From Lederbergia sp. NSJ-179 (GTDB taxonomy: Bacteria; Bacillota; Bacilli; Bacillales; Bacillaceae_C): DNA of 64,000 nucleotides. The DNA is taken from contig NZ_JALIFP010000003.1 of NCBI RefSeq assembly GCF_022867885.1, forward strand, positions 62,001-126,000, in the 5' to 3' direction. The position numbers were made by a program, and so were the translations under genes. The notes beneath the pieces were generated by a model that saw only the letters and a list, made by a program, of their open reading frames with translations, had not been told where the DNA came from and ran no database searches. Positions 34,646 through 44,169 of this stretch are shown piece by piece; within the stretch, counting starts at the first letter, position 1, and the number at the start of each line of letters is the position of its first letter.

Positions 34646-34828
34646 AACGTGCTTGTAATGCGAACAGCAATATTCCCGAAGCCAATCATTGCTTTCCTTT
34701 TATACTCTTCATGAATGTGCGGAAGACAGCGTTCAATACTGTGTCTTCCCTTTAGCTACAGACCCAAATAGGTAAACTGAAAATCTTCGTTTCATACATT
34801 CAATTATTTTCCGTTGCATGTTGTTCAT
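34621..34828 (-). pseudogene. Small frameshifted gene of unknown function
   Basis: On the minus strand AGAGGGA precedes an ATG at 34828 by 6 nt. The frame reads NNMQRKIIECMKRRFSVYL then FGSVAKGKTQY and stops, but in another frame the sequence continues RHSIERCLPHIHEEYKRKAM then IGFGNIAVRI and ends in the convergent terminator. A one-base change near AAAGGG would restore a protein of about 68 aa. I do not recognise it; FGSVAKG looks like a nucleotidyltransferase motif but the rest does not. The remainder of the gap up to 35080 holds only a 7-bp hairpin (GTCACGA/TCGTGAC near 34951-34976). Confidence 0.45.
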
Positions 34829-35080
34829 TGCATATCCCTCTAAAAAGACATAATCGGTTATACTATATTATAGACAAAAAGTTTCATAAATGAACATAGA
34901 GTGTTGGTGCTGTGGCCGTGCCCGAAATGGTGTTCAGAGTAACAAACCGGTCACGACCAGCCATTGATCGTGACTAAAATTATCGAAAAAGCCCAAAGCA
35001 GTCATAACTATTGGAGTAAGGAGAAAGCCACACACAAAGAATTAGAAATATAAGATACAAAAGAGGAGCCTTGAATTATA

Positions 35081-35752
35081 TTGGACATTCCCATTTTATA
35101 CGAAGATAATCATCTACTTGCCGTTGAAAAGCCAGTGAATATTCCCGTACAAGCGGATCAAACCGGCGATCTAGATTTGTTGTCAATCTTAAAAGAAGAT
35201 ATTAAAGTGCGCTATCAGAAGCCAGGTAATGTGTATTTAGGTCTTGTACACCGACTGGATCGACCTGTTGGTGGTGTGATGGTATTGGCGAAAACGTCGA
35301 AGGCCGCATCAAGATTATCGGAGGTAATTCGAAGACAGGCTTTTAATAAAAAATACTTAGCTGTTGTCAGAGGAACTCCAAAGGAAAAGCAGGCAAAATT
35401 GGAACATACCTTATGGAAGGACCGACAAAAAAACCAGGTGTATGTCGTGCCTGCTGATCATCCTCAGGGAAAAAAGGCGGTGCTAGAATACAAAGTAGTT
35501 GGCGAGGAAAAAGATATGAGCCTTTTACAGATTCGGCTTCATACAGGCCGTCCCCATCAAATTCGGGTTCAACTTTCCCATATCGGCTGCCCATTACATG
35601 GGGATCAAAAGTATGGGCAAAAAATAAACAAGCCTGGTCAGCAAATAGCACTCTGGGCAGCCGAGCTACAGTTTGAACATCCAACGAAAAAGGATTGGAT
35701 AAAGGTGACACAAGCACCACCAAAGACTTTTCCTTGGAAGCTGTTTGAGTGA
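35081..35752 (+). CDS. RluA-family pseudouridine synthase
   Basis: 223 aa, catalytic domain only, without an S4 domain. The catalytic aspartate is D60 in VHRLDRPVGGVMVLAKT; GRPHQIRVQLSHIGCPLHGD is the second signature. It converts uridine to pseudouridine in an RNA; the target of this short form is not predictable. The TTG start at 35081 follows GAGGAG at 11-12 nt and fits the family N-terminus (ILYEDNHLLAVEKP). Own terminator at 35774. Confidence 0.92.
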   Translation: MDIPILYEDNHLLAVEKPVNIPVQADQTGDLDLLSILKEDIKVRYQKPGNVYLGLVHRLDRPVGGVMVLAKTSKAASRLSEVIRRQAFNKKYLAVVRGTPKEKQAKLEHTLWKDRQKNQVYVVPADHPQGKKAVLEYKVVGEEKDMSLLQIRLHTGRPHQIRVQLSHIGCPLHGDQKYGQKINKPGQQIALWAAELQFEHPTKKDWIKVTQAPPKTFPWKLFE

Positions 35753-35773
35753 AAGTCAAACATGGGTAAATAA

Positions 35774-35807
35774 AACGGGAGATCTTGATTACGCAGGATC
35801 TCCCGTT
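35774..35807 (+). terminator. Terminator after the RluA gene
   Basis: ACGGGAGATC pairs with GATCTCCCGT around a loop containing TTGATTACGCAG; the T-run is short (TTCCCC). Confidence 0.6.
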
Positions 35808-35936
35808 CCCCATTACTCCACCAACCCATAAAATTTCGTCTGACTAATGCCCTTCCCCTTCTTTTTCTGATATAGCATGTATATTTCTATAGGAATGGTC
35901 AAAAATATATCCAATATTATGCAGGAGTGGATGTAA

Positions 35937-36359
35937 ATGATTGTATTGGATACAGAAATTGAAGGGAAAACGGCAAAGTTTGGTGAGATGATGGACCACT
36001 TATGTACAATGGGCTATTGTTTAGGAGGAAATTGGGATTACGATAAAGGGCATTTTGACTCTATTTTATGGCGTGAAGGCGGAGAAACCATTTATATGAG
36101 AATCCCCTTTCATGTAATAGATGGAATGCTTGATGAATATCATGCTCTTATTCGGTTTGAAAAACCTTATGTTATTAAGCATGTCGTCCATATCGGCCTA
36201 GACCGAGATGAAAACTCCTTACTAACCGCCACAGGGGTCAATCAATTTCAGGAACCAATGGATCGGGACGGAAACATTCATCGTCCTCAAAAATGGGAAG
36301 AAGTTGGAGAAGCAGCAATCCATGAGATATTGAATGGCGTCCCTCCAATATTTTCCTAA
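35937..36359 (+). CDS. YugN-like family protein
   Basis: 140 aa, matching the Bacillus YugN family along its length: IEGKTAKFGEMMDHL, GGNWDYDKGHFDSILW, GETIYMRIPFHVIDG and GLDRDENSLLTATGVNQFQE. No signal peptide or membrane segment. Function unknown. RBS AGGAGTGG precedes the ATG by 6 nt. A hairpin terminator follows. Confidence 0.88.
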   Translation: MIVLDTEIEGKTAKFGEMMDHLCTMGYCLGGNWDYDKGHFDSILWREGGETIYMRIPFHVIDGMLDEYHALIRFEKPYVIKHVVHIGLDRDENSLLTATGVNQFQEPMDRDGNIHRPQKWEEVGEAAIHEILNGVPPIFS

Positions 36360-36368
36360 AAGATAGGA

Positions 36369-36419
36369 AAAATCGGAAGGTAGCAAAGATATTAACAACG
36401 GCTACCTCACCGATTTTCT
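36369..36419. terminator. Terminator between yugN-like and vanY-type genes
   Basis: AAAATCGG and CCGATTTT enclose an inner stem GGTAGC/GCTACC; T-rich on the plus side (TTTTCTG). It could serve both convergent genes. Confidence 0.65.
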
Positions 36420-36480
36420 GATCCGGCTCCTAGTATCTGACATCTAAAAGAACACATCAGGGCTTTTGGTAGATTCCTTA

Positions 36481-37368
36481 TTACTCCTCATTCACAGGAA
36501 TCGCCACATTATAATATTCTTCTAATGTGATATCTTTCTCATAAATTTCCTTTGCAATTTCATTTCCCACATAGCGAATATGCCATGGCTCGTACATATA
36601 ACCTGTTAAGTTTTCCTTGCCCTTCGGATAGCGAATAATAAAACCATATTCATGGGCATGATTAGCGAGCCACTTCGCTTCTGCCGTATCTGCGAAACAG
36701 TCCTCGACTGCACATTCACCAGAAGAACCGGAAACATCAATCGCCAGTCCTGTTTGATGTTCGCTATGTCCTGGTCTGCCGCTATAACGATCCGCTTTCT
36801 CCTTGCCATCTTTTTTTACATAATTATTATAAAGCGTGGCCTGTGTTTCCTGTGAACGATAGCCGGAAGCTCCGGCCAAATAGATCCCGTCCTTTTCAGC
36901 AGCAGCAAACAACTTTTCCAAGGCTTTTGCTGCAACTTTACGAAGCTTTCGTTTTTCAATTTTCTCGGAAAAGATAAAGCGTACATCAGGATACACTAAG
37001 TCATCTGGTGCATACTGATCTGGTAATTTATATTGTTTGTTGACAAGTACAGTCACATCTTTTGGATCAGCGACTACTTGGATCGCCTTATCATGATACT
37101 TTGTTGGCTCCACTTTAGGAGCATTTGTATATTGATTTGTTTTTTCTGCACCTGTCTGATTTTCTGTATCTTGACTGTTATCCTTTATCGGATTCTCGTT
37201 TTCTTGACCAGTAGTTTCCGTTTTATCATTTGGATCGTTTGTTACGGGTGACGGCTCGCGCTTATGAATGTCCTTTCCTTCCGCTTGGAACAAATCACAG
37301 CCAGCGAGTATTCCTCCCGTAAAAAAAGATATGAAGGTGATAGATAGTAAGATTCGAAGTAATTTCAT
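36481..37368 (-). CDS. VanY-family D-alanyl-D-alanine carboxypeptidase, lipoprotein
   Basis: 295 aa. A lipoprotein signal peptide ends in the lipobox LAGC (C24), followed by a long acidic and Asn/Gln-rich linker. The catalytic VanY domain has the zinc motif SEHQTGLAIDVS (H and D ligands) and WHIRYVG (catalytic Glu/His region), and ASGYRSQETQATLYNNY. It should trim terminal D-Ala from peptidoglycan stem peptides at the outer membrane face. The start at 37368 has GGGGGG upstream; a longer frame to 37464 lacks one. Divergent from the LacI gene. Confidence 0.92.
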   Translation of the reverse strand: MKLLRILLSITFISFFTGGILAGCDLFQAEGKDIHKREPSPVTNDPNDKTETTGQENENPIKDNSQDTENQTGAEKTNQYTNAPKVEPTKYHDKAIQVVADPKDVTVLVNKQYKLPDQYAPDDLVYPDVRFIFSEKIEKRKLRKVAAKALEKLFAAAEKDGIYLAGASGYRSQETQATLYNNYVKKDGKEKADRYSGRPGHSEHQTGLAIDVSGSSGECAVEDCFADTAEAKWLANHAHEYGFIIRYPKGKENLTGYMYEPWHIRYVGNEIAKEIYEKDITLEEYYNVAIPVNEE

Positions 37369-37477
37369 ATTGTTTTCCCCCCAAGTCTTCATTTTAACTG
37401 TTTTATGAACCAAATTCCATCCTTTTCTGTAGGATGGACATGTGTAGAGTTTTACTAGAATCAAGTAAAATTTACAA

Positions 37478-37495
37478 AAACATAAAAATATGTTT
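37478..37495. promoter_or_regulatory. Inverted repeat in the vanY-lacI intergenic region
   Basis: AAACATA and TATGTTT, 7 bp each, flank AAAA. It lies 47 bp before the LacI start and may be the regulator's own operator. Confidence 0.35.
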
Positions 37496-37541
37496 AACTA
37501 AATAAAAAGGCGATTTAGATTGAGGGAACGAGGTGATAAAG

Positions 37542-38504
37542 TTGGTTGGTTTAAAGGATATTGCACAAGCGGCAGGTGTTTCTATTTCGACCGTTTCCAA
37601 TGTGCTAAATGGAAGAAAAAATGTTGGCAAAGAAACAAGGGATCGAATTTTACAGTTATGTGAAGAGATGGGTTATCAACCCAATATCATGGGAAAAAGC
37701 CTAAAGAAAGGGCAAACAAATACGATTGTTTTCAATTTCAGTGATTTTGAACGCAGCTTCTATCTAAAAATTATTAAAGGAATTCATGATTACTTAACAG
37801 AAAATCATTTTGATTTGATCGTCTGTACGACAAATTCAAGTGAAAATTTTATGCGCGGCCATTTCACTCAAGGGGCGATCGTGCTCGATAGAAAGATGAC
37901 AGATGCCTTTCTTGTTTCGACAGCAAGCAGTCAATTTCCAATCGTCGTAATGGATCGTATTATTGAAAACGAAAATATAAAAAGTGTGATCACAGAGAAT
38001 TATAGTGTGATGTGTGAATTGACCCAAACACTGATTGACAAGGGTTTTCGCAAATTTGGTTATATTGGGGGGTATGAAAGTTCACTGGACCATCAAGAGA
38101 GATACCAAGCGTTTATTGATACTTTGACAATGAATCATATCCCTTTCCCAAGAACCAAATATTATCATGGAGATTTTTCAGAAAAGAGTGGTTACCGTGT
38201 CACCAATATTTTGATCTTAAGTAATGATCTCCCGGAAATTCTTGTTTGTGCAAATGATAATATGGCAATTGGTGCGATCAAGGCATTGCGGGAAAATAAG
38301 ATTGAGGTCCCTAAGGATATTTCAGTGACGGGGTTTGATGATAGTAGTAATGCAGAGAATTTTGGGCTAACAACTGTGACGATCCCTCGCTATGAAAGTG
38401 GCTATATTGCAGCGAAGGAACTCGTAGAAATGATTCGAGGAGCAGGGAATCAAGAAGACTTTAAAATCACAGCGAAAATAAATTGGCGAGAGACAGTAAG
38501 GTAA
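37542..38504 (+). CDS. LacI-family transcriptional regulator of the disaccharide genes
   Basis: 320 aa. The N-terminal LacI helix-turn-helix and hinge helix are typical (VGLKDIAQAAGVSISTVSNV, then LNGRKNVGKETR). The sensor domain follows from about residue 60, with VVMDRIIENE, FGYIGGYESSLDH and ISVTGFDDSSNAENF. The TTG at 37542 gives the standard MVGLKDIA start and has GAGGTGA upstream; the GTG three codons earlier is less likely. It precedes the sugar importer and GH65 operon by 225 bp and should control it in response to the imported sugar. Confidence 0.92.
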   Translation: MVGLKDIAQAAGVSISTVSNVLNGRKNVGKETRDRILQLCEEMGYQPNIMGKSLKKGQTNTIVFNFSDFERSFYLKIIKGIHDYLTENHFDLIVCTTNSSENFMRGHFTQGAIVLDRKMTDAFLVSTASSQFPIVVMDRIIENENIKSVITENYSVMCELTQTLIDKGFRKFGYIGGYESSLDHQERYQAFIDTLTMNHIPFPRTKYYHGDFSEKSGYRVTNILILSNDLPEILVCANDNMAIGAIKALRENKIEVPKDISVTGFDDSSNAENFGLTTVTIPRYESGYIAAKELVEMIRGAGNQEDFKITAKINWRETVR

Positions 38505-38654
38505 AATAACTTGTTCAAAAGGCGAATCCATTGATTTGTCTCTTTTTTTCATTCAAAGGAAGTAAAAAAGAGTATGTTAATCAACAATTCGCATAAAATA
38601 TAAAGGAAATTCAATAAAAGACAGCGATTACTTTTAAAAAATACAGTAAAATGA

Positions 38655-38686
38655 TTGACTTTCTCTCTGTAAGCGGTAATATATGA
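38655..38686 (+). promoter_or_regulatory. Promoter of the sugar ABC importer operon with possible cre overlap
   Basis: TTGACT (38655-38660) and ATATAT/TATATG (38679-38685) at 18-19 bp give a plausible SigA promoter. TGTAAGCGGTAAT in the spacer resembles a CcpA cre site with two mismatches. The promoter is about 45 bp before the SBP start. Confidence 0.45.
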
Positions 38687-38729
38687 GTATAACGTTTTAC
38701 TAATCTTATTTTCATAAGGGGATGAAGAA

Positions 38730-39980
38730 ATGCGAAAAGTTAATAAGGCATTTCCTTTTTTACTAGCCATGTTAATCGTTGCTTCCATAGCCTTGGCAGG
38801 GTGTGGTTCAGCAAAAGATGAAAATGGAAAAGGAAAAGGAAAGTCTGCTGAACCGACGGTTACCATATTCAACAGTAAGGTCGAAATCGTAGATCAGTTG
38901 GAAGCACTTGCGGAGGAATATACAAAGGAAACAGGCAAGAAGGTGGAAGTGCTGGGCGCTGCTGGCGACCAATATATGCAGCAACTGCAAACGAAACTAA
39001 CTAGTAATCAAGGCCCATCCATTTTTAGTGCGAGTCCAGAAGATGCTATGAAGCTTAAATCTTATCTCTATGATTTGAGTAATGAAGATTATGTGAAGTA
39101 TATTGCCCCAGATATGGAATTAAAAATAGATGATAAAATTGTTGGCGTTCCATATGGTGTGGAAGGATTCGGAATTGTTTACAACAAAGATATGGTAGAC
39201 CCTAAAGATGTGACCGATTACGATTCTTTTGTGGACGCATTGAAAAAGTTTAAAGGCGAGGACATTAATGGTTTCGGACTGTCCCAAGAAGCTTATTTCT
39301 TGATCGGACATATTTTAAATACGCCCTTTGCTTTACAAGATGATCCGCTTGCCTTTATCGAAAAATTAAACAAGGGTGAGGTGAAGATGGCGGATACAAA
39401 GGAATTCCAAGATTTTGCCAAATTTATGGATGCCATTAAGGCGAATACGAAGAACCCTGTCGAAGTGACTTATGATGGTGAGATTGGTGACCTTGCTACC
39501 GGTAAAACAGCGATGATTCACCAAGGAAACTGGGCATATGGGATGTTCGAAGATTATGATTTAGACTTTGAATTAGGTATGATGCCTTTTCCACTGGAAG
39601 GAAATGATAAATTAGCTGTTGGAGTAGGGAATAACTGGGCCATTAATAACCAAAAGGACGAAGCAGAAATTAAAGCAGCGAGCGATTTCTTAAACTGGAT
39701 GCTCACAAGTGATACAGGAAAACACTATATTGTCGATGAATTTGGCTTTATTCCGGCTATGACAAATATTGAGGCAAAAGAACTTGATCCATTATCACAG
39801 GCTGTGCTTGATGCTTCTAATAGTGGGGAAACCATCCCTTGGGCACATAGTTATTTCCCAGCAAATGTGGTTGTCAATGATCTTACTCCGGCAACACAAG
39901 AATATTTCTTATCAAAGGATATGACAGGTCAGCAATTCCTTGAGAATTTGGATGCTGCATGGGCAAACGGTGTGAAATAG
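38730..39980 (+). CDS. Sugar ABC transporter substrate-binding lipoprotein
   Basis: 416 aa, extracellular solute-binding protein family 1 (MalE type). The signal peptide ends in the lipobox LAGC. The family signature AIHQGNWAYGMF-like segment (AMIHQGNWAYGMFEDYD) and NNWAINNQKDEAEIKAASDFLNW are present. It captures an oligosaccharide, here probably the disaccharide split by the GH65 enzyme. It is first in the operon; a hairpin separates it from the permease genes and would keep it more abundant. Confidence 0.94.
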   Translation: MRKVNKAFPFLLAMLIVASIALAGCGSAKDENGKGKGKSAEPTVTIFNSKVEIVDQLEALAEEYTKETGKKVEVLGAAGDQYMQQLQTKLTSNQGPSIFSASPEDAMKLKSYLYDLSNEDYVKYIAPDMELKIDDKIVGVPYGVEGFGIVYNKDMVDPKDVTDYDSFVDALKKFKGEDINGFGLSQEAYFLIGHILNTPFALQDDPLAFIEKLNKGEVKMADTKEFQDFAKFMDAIKANTKNPVEVTYDGEIGDLATGKTAMIHQGNWAYGMFEDYDLDFELGMMPFPLEGNDKLAVGVGNNWAINNQKDEAEIKAASDFLNWMLTSDTGKHYIVDEFGFIPAMTNIEAKELDPLSQAVLDASNSGETIPWAHSYFPANVVVNDLTPATQEYFLSKDMTGQQFLENLDAAWANGVK

Positions 39981-40021
39981 AGGAAGCTTGTAAAAGACAA
40001 ATTGAATACTCTGTAAACAAA

Positions 40022-40087
40022 AAAGGCCCTTCGTGAAATGTATGAAATCGCTTGTAGGAATACATTAGGCGATGGGCTTTCATTTTG
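40022..40087 (+). terminator. Leaky terminator/stabiliser between binding protein and permeases
   Basis: AAAGGCCC and GGGCTTT close a long hairpin with an inner stem AAATGTAT/ATACATT, followed by CATTTTG. Such structures are common after binding-protein genes and lower downstream expression. Confidence 0.65.
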
Positions 40088-40110
40088 CCGAAATGAAAGA
40101 AGGGATTGAC

Positions 40111-40989
40111 TTGATTAAAAAAAGAAAAGATTGGGCTTGGTTTGCGCTATTTACGGTTCCGCTCCTGATCATTTTTGCGACAGTTGTCATCATTCCGTTT
40201 TTTATTGGAATTTATTATTCCTTTTTTGATTGGGATGGGATACCTTCCAATCCAAAGACTTTTGTAGGGTTTGGGAATTTCACCCAATTATTTGATGACC
40301 CACGTTTTCTTCAGTCTGCATGGAAAACAATTAAGTTTACCGTATTAGCACTCATTTCTGTCAATGTTTTAGGAATCACGTTTGCGTTATTGGTTACTAC
40401 GAAGCTTCGAACCTCTAAGGCTGCGCGGACGATGATGTTCATGCCTAATTTGATCGGGGGATTAATTTTAGGATATATATGGCAATTTATTTTTACAGAC
40501 GCTTTTAAAATTCTAGGAGAATCATCTGGTATGACAGGTGTCTTCTTTAACTGGCTTCTGCAACCGAACTATGCCCTTTATGCGATGGTCATTGTTTTTA
40601 CATGGCAAATGGCAGGTTATACAATGATTATTTACTTAGCAGGTATTCAAGGAATTCCGAATGAATTAATTGAGGCTGCCCGTGTCGATGGGGCTAATTT
40701 CTGGCAAAGGCTCACAAAGGTTATTTTTCCATTATTAATGCCATCCTTCACAATTTCTTTATTCTTGACGCTTGCCAATGCGTTTAAGATCTACGATGTC
40801 AATTTATCGCTAACAAACGGGGGGCCTGTGAATGCCACGGAATTATTTGCGATGAACATATTTAATGAAATCTTCGGTTACAGCCATTACGGATACGGTC
40901 AAGCAAAAGCGATCATATTCTTTGTTGTTGTAGCGGCTATCACATTGACGCAAGTGTACATGACGAAGAAGAGAGAGGTGCAGATGTAA
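40111..40989 (+). CDS. Sugar ABC transporter permease, MalF type
   Basis: 292 aa with six membrane helices (first: WFALFTVPLLIIFATVVIIPFF). The EAA loop that contacts the ATPase is EAARVDGANFWQRLTKVIFPLL. I use the TTG at 40111 with GAAAGAAGGG about 7 nt before it, because the frame upstream (to 40072) reads through the hairpin and adds residues not seen in the family. It pairs with the next permease; no ATPase is encoded here, so a shared MsmX-type ATPase elsewhere in the genome is likely. Confidence 0.9.
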   Translation: MIKKRKDWAWFALFTVPLLIIFATVVIIPFFIGIYYSFFDWDGIPSNPKTFVGFGNFTQLFDDPRFLQSAWKTIKFTVLALISVNVLGITFALLVTTKLRTSKAARTMMFMPNLIGGLILGYIWQFIFTDAFKILGESSGMTGVFFNWLLQPNYALYAMVIVFTWQMAGYTMIIYLAGIQGIPNELIEAARVDGANFWQRLTKVIFPLLMPSFTISLFLTLANAFKIYDVNLSLTNGGPVNATELFAMNIFNEIFGYSHYGYGQAKAIIFFVVVAAITLTQVYMTKKREVQM

Positions 40990-41825
40990 TGAAAAAAACA
41001 AGTAAATTAGCTGCAGAGATCTTGCTTTTTCTACTTGCACTTGCCTTTTTATCGCCGATTTATATTATGCTCGTCAATTCTTTTAAGAACCGGGAAGAGT
41101 TATATAGTAATGCCCTTGCCTTCCCCTCCCAATTTAGTTTTCAATATTATGAAACAGCAATGGAAAAGATGAACTTTTTACTTGCCTTGAAAAATTCCTT
41201 ATTTGTAACGATTGTTTCGATCATTTTTATTGTGATTTTTTCGTCCATGACGGCTTGGATGTTAGTAAGGACAAATCATAAGATTAGCAATATTATTTTT
41301 ATGACCTTTGTAGCAACCATGCTGATTCCATTTCAAACCTTAATGATGCCTCTAATGGAATTCATGGGGATGATTCGTGATAACCTCAACATACCAATGT
41401 TGAACACGCATGGCGGGTTGATTTACATGAATATTGGCTTCCATGCTAGCTTATCTGTGTTTTTATATCACGGATTTATAAAATCGATTCCTGTTTCTTT
41501 GGAGGAAGCGGCCACCATTGATGGTTGCTCCAAATTTGGTGTTTTTTGGCGAATTGTTTTTCCAATGCTTAAGCCGATCACAGTAACGGTCATGATTTTG
41601 AATGTGATTAGCATTTGGAATGATTATCTATTGCCATCCTTGGCGCTATCAGATAAGGCACTGCGGACCATTCCGTTAACGACTTTTTATTTCTTTGGAG
41701 AGTTTACAATCCAATGGAATTTGGCTATGGCTGGATTAACGATGACAATCATTCCAGTTGTCATATTTTATGCTTTTTCTCAAAAGTACATTATTAAAGG
41801 GATTGGAGAAGGAGCAATTAAATAA
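40989..41825 (+). CDS. Sugar ABC transporter permease, MalG type
   Basis: 278 aa with six membrane helices. Its EAA motif is EEAATIDGCSKFGVFWRIVF. The ATG shares its first base with the end of the previous stop codon (TAATG), so translation is coupled. It completes the membrane part of the importer whose binding protein is at 38730. Confidence 0.94.
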   Translation: MKKTSKLAAEILLFLLALAFLSPIYIMLVNSFKNREELYSNALAFPSQFSFQYYETAMEKMNFLLALKNSLFVTIVSIIFIVIFSSMTAWMLVRTNHKISNIIFMTFVATMLIPFQTLMMPLMEFMGMIRDNLNIPMLNTHGGLIYMNIGFHASLSVFLYHGFIKSIPVSLEEAATIDGCSKFGVFWRIVFPMLKPITVTVMILNVISIWNDYLLPSLALSDKALRTIPLTTFYFFGEFTIQWNLAMAGLTMTIIPVVIFYAFSQKYIIKGIGEGAIK

Positions 41826-41883
41826 GAGGGAAGACATGCGTGTAGTTGACAAAGCAAATAACTTTTTGAAGGGTATGTAATGA

Positions 41884-44169
41884 ATGAAAAAGAATAAGCT
41901 CGTTTATGAAATGGCTGATTTTAGTTTAGATAATGACGAATTATTGGTGAATGAAACCTTATTTCATAATGCGAACGGATACTTAGGTGTCCGTTCTAAT
42001 TTTGAAGAAGGCTATCCAGATCATTTTCAATCCATTCGCGGAAGTTATCTTAATGGCTTTTATGATCTGGCCGAAATGAAACAGGCTGAAAAGCTTTATG
42101 GATTTGTCGAAGAAAAGCAAACGATCGTCAATGTGGCGGATACTCAAGGAATCCAGCTTTTGATTAATCAAGAGCGTTTTAGTCTGTTTGAAGGCGAGGT
42201 CTTAAAACGTTCACGGACCTTAGATATGGAAAAGGGAGTGACAAAGAGAACGATACTTTGGCGTTCTCCTAAGGGGCATGAAGTGGAAATCGTTGTGACC
42301 AGGATGGCTTCCTTTGCCATGCTGCCACTGTTTACGATTCAGTATGATGTGACAGCCAAGAATTTCTCTGGGGAGCTTGAATTTCTGTCCTCTCATATTG
42401 GGAATGTGCAAAACTATTTCAATCCAGATGATCCGCGTGTAGCAGCAGAAAGTTTCCGTCATATTCATGTGGAAAGGATGGAAACAAAAGATGAAGTCTC
42501 TTTGATTACATCGCGGACATCTGCATCCCAATTACAAGTTGTAACAGCGGTCAAACACCGCTTGTCAAAAATGGGTGAGATCAATCATCATATTCAGGGG
42601 GAATCGATCGAATGGGAAGTAAAAACGTTTATTGAGGAAAATGAGACCGTCTCTCTGATAAAATATACCATTTTTGCCGATTCGATCCGTGAGGAGAACC
42701 CATATGAACATGCTTGGCAATTGATGGGAGAGGCAACAACCAAATCAATTGAAACGTGGTATCAAAGGCAGGAACAGTTCCTCACTAACTACTGGGATCA
42801 TGCAAGTGTGGAAATTGATGGTGATGACGAATTAAGCATGGCGATGTACTACAATCTCTATCAATTGTTGCAATCGGCCGGGAAAGATCAGTATAGCAAT
42901 ATTGCTGCCAAGGGTCTGAGTGGTGAGGGTTATGAAGGCCATTATTTCTGGGATACAGAGATGTATATCCAACCTTTCTTTTTGCTGACACAACCAGAAA
43001 TGGCGAAAAATCTAATTCAGTATCGTTACAATATTTTAGATTCTGCTCGGGAACATGCTCGGATTATGTGCCATACAAAAGGTGCTTTATATCCATGGAG
43101 AACAATCTCTGGGAAGGAATGCTCGGGATATTATCCTTCAGGATCGGCGCAATATCATATTAATGGGGATATCGCCTATTCTGTAATCAATTACTATCTG
43201 GTCACAAAGGACCTCGACTTTATTGCAAAGTATGGAGCAGAAATGATCTTTGAAACGGCTCGATTATGGCTTGATGCTGGTCACTTTTATCAAGATCAGT
43301 TTATGATTCACGATGTAACAGGTCCTGATGAATATACTTGTGTAGTCAATAATAATTACTATACAAATGCCTTAGCCCAATACCATTTACAATGGGCGGT
43401 GAAATTTTATCAGCTATTACAAGCAAATGATCAGACAGCTGTATTGGAAAAAATTCAATTATTACCGCAAGAAATCGAGGAATTTTCAAAAGCGGCGGAG
43501 CAGATGTATTTACCTTATGACTCAGAGCTAGATATCAATCCACAGGATGATTCCTTCTTAAGCAAGCGGGTTTGGGATTTGGAGAAAACGCCAAAAGATC
43601 AATTCCCATTATTGCTCCATTATCATCCTTTACATCTTTATCGTCATCAGGTGTGTAAACAAGCGGATACGGTATTGGCCCATTTTATTGTGGAGGATGC
43701 ACAAAGTTTACGTACGATTGAAAACTCCTTCCATTATTATGAAAAGATTACGACCCATGACTCATCTTTATCCACTTGTATTTTCAGTATTATGGCGGCT
43801 AAATTAAAGGAATATAAGAAAGCATACGATTACTTTGGAGAATCGGCAAAGCTTGACCTGTTTAATACCCATAAAAATACAAAAGATGGGATCCATACCG
43901 CCAATATGGGTGGAAATTATATGGCGATTGTCTATGGATTTGCAGGACTACGAATCAAAGAAACGGGATATCACTTTTCTCCATTTTTGCCGGAAAAATG
44001 GACGGGTTATAAGTTTAAACTCCATTATGAAGATAGTGTGATCAGAGTCAAAGTGGATCGCCAGTCCTGCCAGTTCTCACTTGAGAAAGGGAGCCGTAAA
44101 AACATCCATGTGTACGGGAAATCATATCAGCTTGAGGATTCCCTAGACATTCCATTGGAGGGAAAATAA
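41884..44169 (+). CDS. GH65 alpha-glucosyl disaccharide phosphorylase
   Basis: 761 aa, full length for the family. N-terminal beta-sandwich (about 1-270), linker helices, then the alpha/alpha barrel. The general acid is E483 in HDVTGPDEYT; KGLSGEGYEGHYFWDTE and YRYNILDSAREHAR are hallmark segments. It cleaves an alpha-linked disaccharide with phosphate to give beta-glucose-1-phosphate and a free sugar. Maltose, kojibiose, nigerose and trehalose phosphorylases share these motifs, and I cannot tell which this is. Beta-phosphoglucomutase follows with no gap, confirming a beta-glucose-1-phosphate product. Cytosolic. Confidence 0.93.
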   Translation: MKKNKLVYEMADFSLDNDELLVNETLFHNANGYLGVRSNFEEGYPDHFQSIRGSYLNGFYDLAEMKQAEKLYGFVEEKQTIVNVADTQGIQLLINQERFSLFEGEVLKRSRTLDMEKGVTKRTILWRSPKGHEVEIVVTRMASFAMLPLFTIQYDVTAKNFSGELEFLSSHIGNVQNYFNPDDPRVAAESFRHIHVERMETKDEVSLITSRTSASQLQVVTAVKHRLSKMGEINHHIQGESIEWEVKTFIEENETVSLIKYTIFADSIREENPYEHAWQLMGEATTKSIETWYQRQEQFLTNYWDHASVEIDGDDELSMAMYYNLYQLLQSAGKDQYSNIAAKGLSGEGYEGHYFWDTEMYIQPFFLLTQPEMAKNLIQYRYNILDSAREHARIMCHTKGALYPWRTISGKECSGYYPSGSAQYHINGDIAYSVINYYLVTKDLDFIAKYGAEMIFETARLWLDAGHFYQDQFMIHDVTGPDEYTCVVNNNYYTNALAQYHLQWAVKFYQLLQANDQTAVLEKIQLLPQEIEEFSKAAEQMYLPYDSELDINPQDDSFLSKRVWDLEKTPKDQFPLLLHYHPLHLYRHQVCKQADTVLAHFIVEDAQSLRTIENSFHYYEKITTHDSSLSTCIFSIMAAKLKEYKKAYDYFGESAKLDLFNTHKNTKDGIHTANMGGNYMAIVYGFAGLRIKETGYHFSPFLPEKWTGYKFKLHYEDSVIRVKVDRQSCQFSLEKGSRKNIHVYGKSYQLEDSLDIPLEGK

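Noticed and set aside
34870-35060. Small RNA or T-box-like leader before the RluA gene
   Set aside because: Only one 7-bp hairpin is visible and none of the conserved T-box bases are present.
35081-35752. 16S/23S-specific RluA, RluB or RluD assignment
   Set aside because: The short form without an S4 domain does not allow the target site to be named from sequence.
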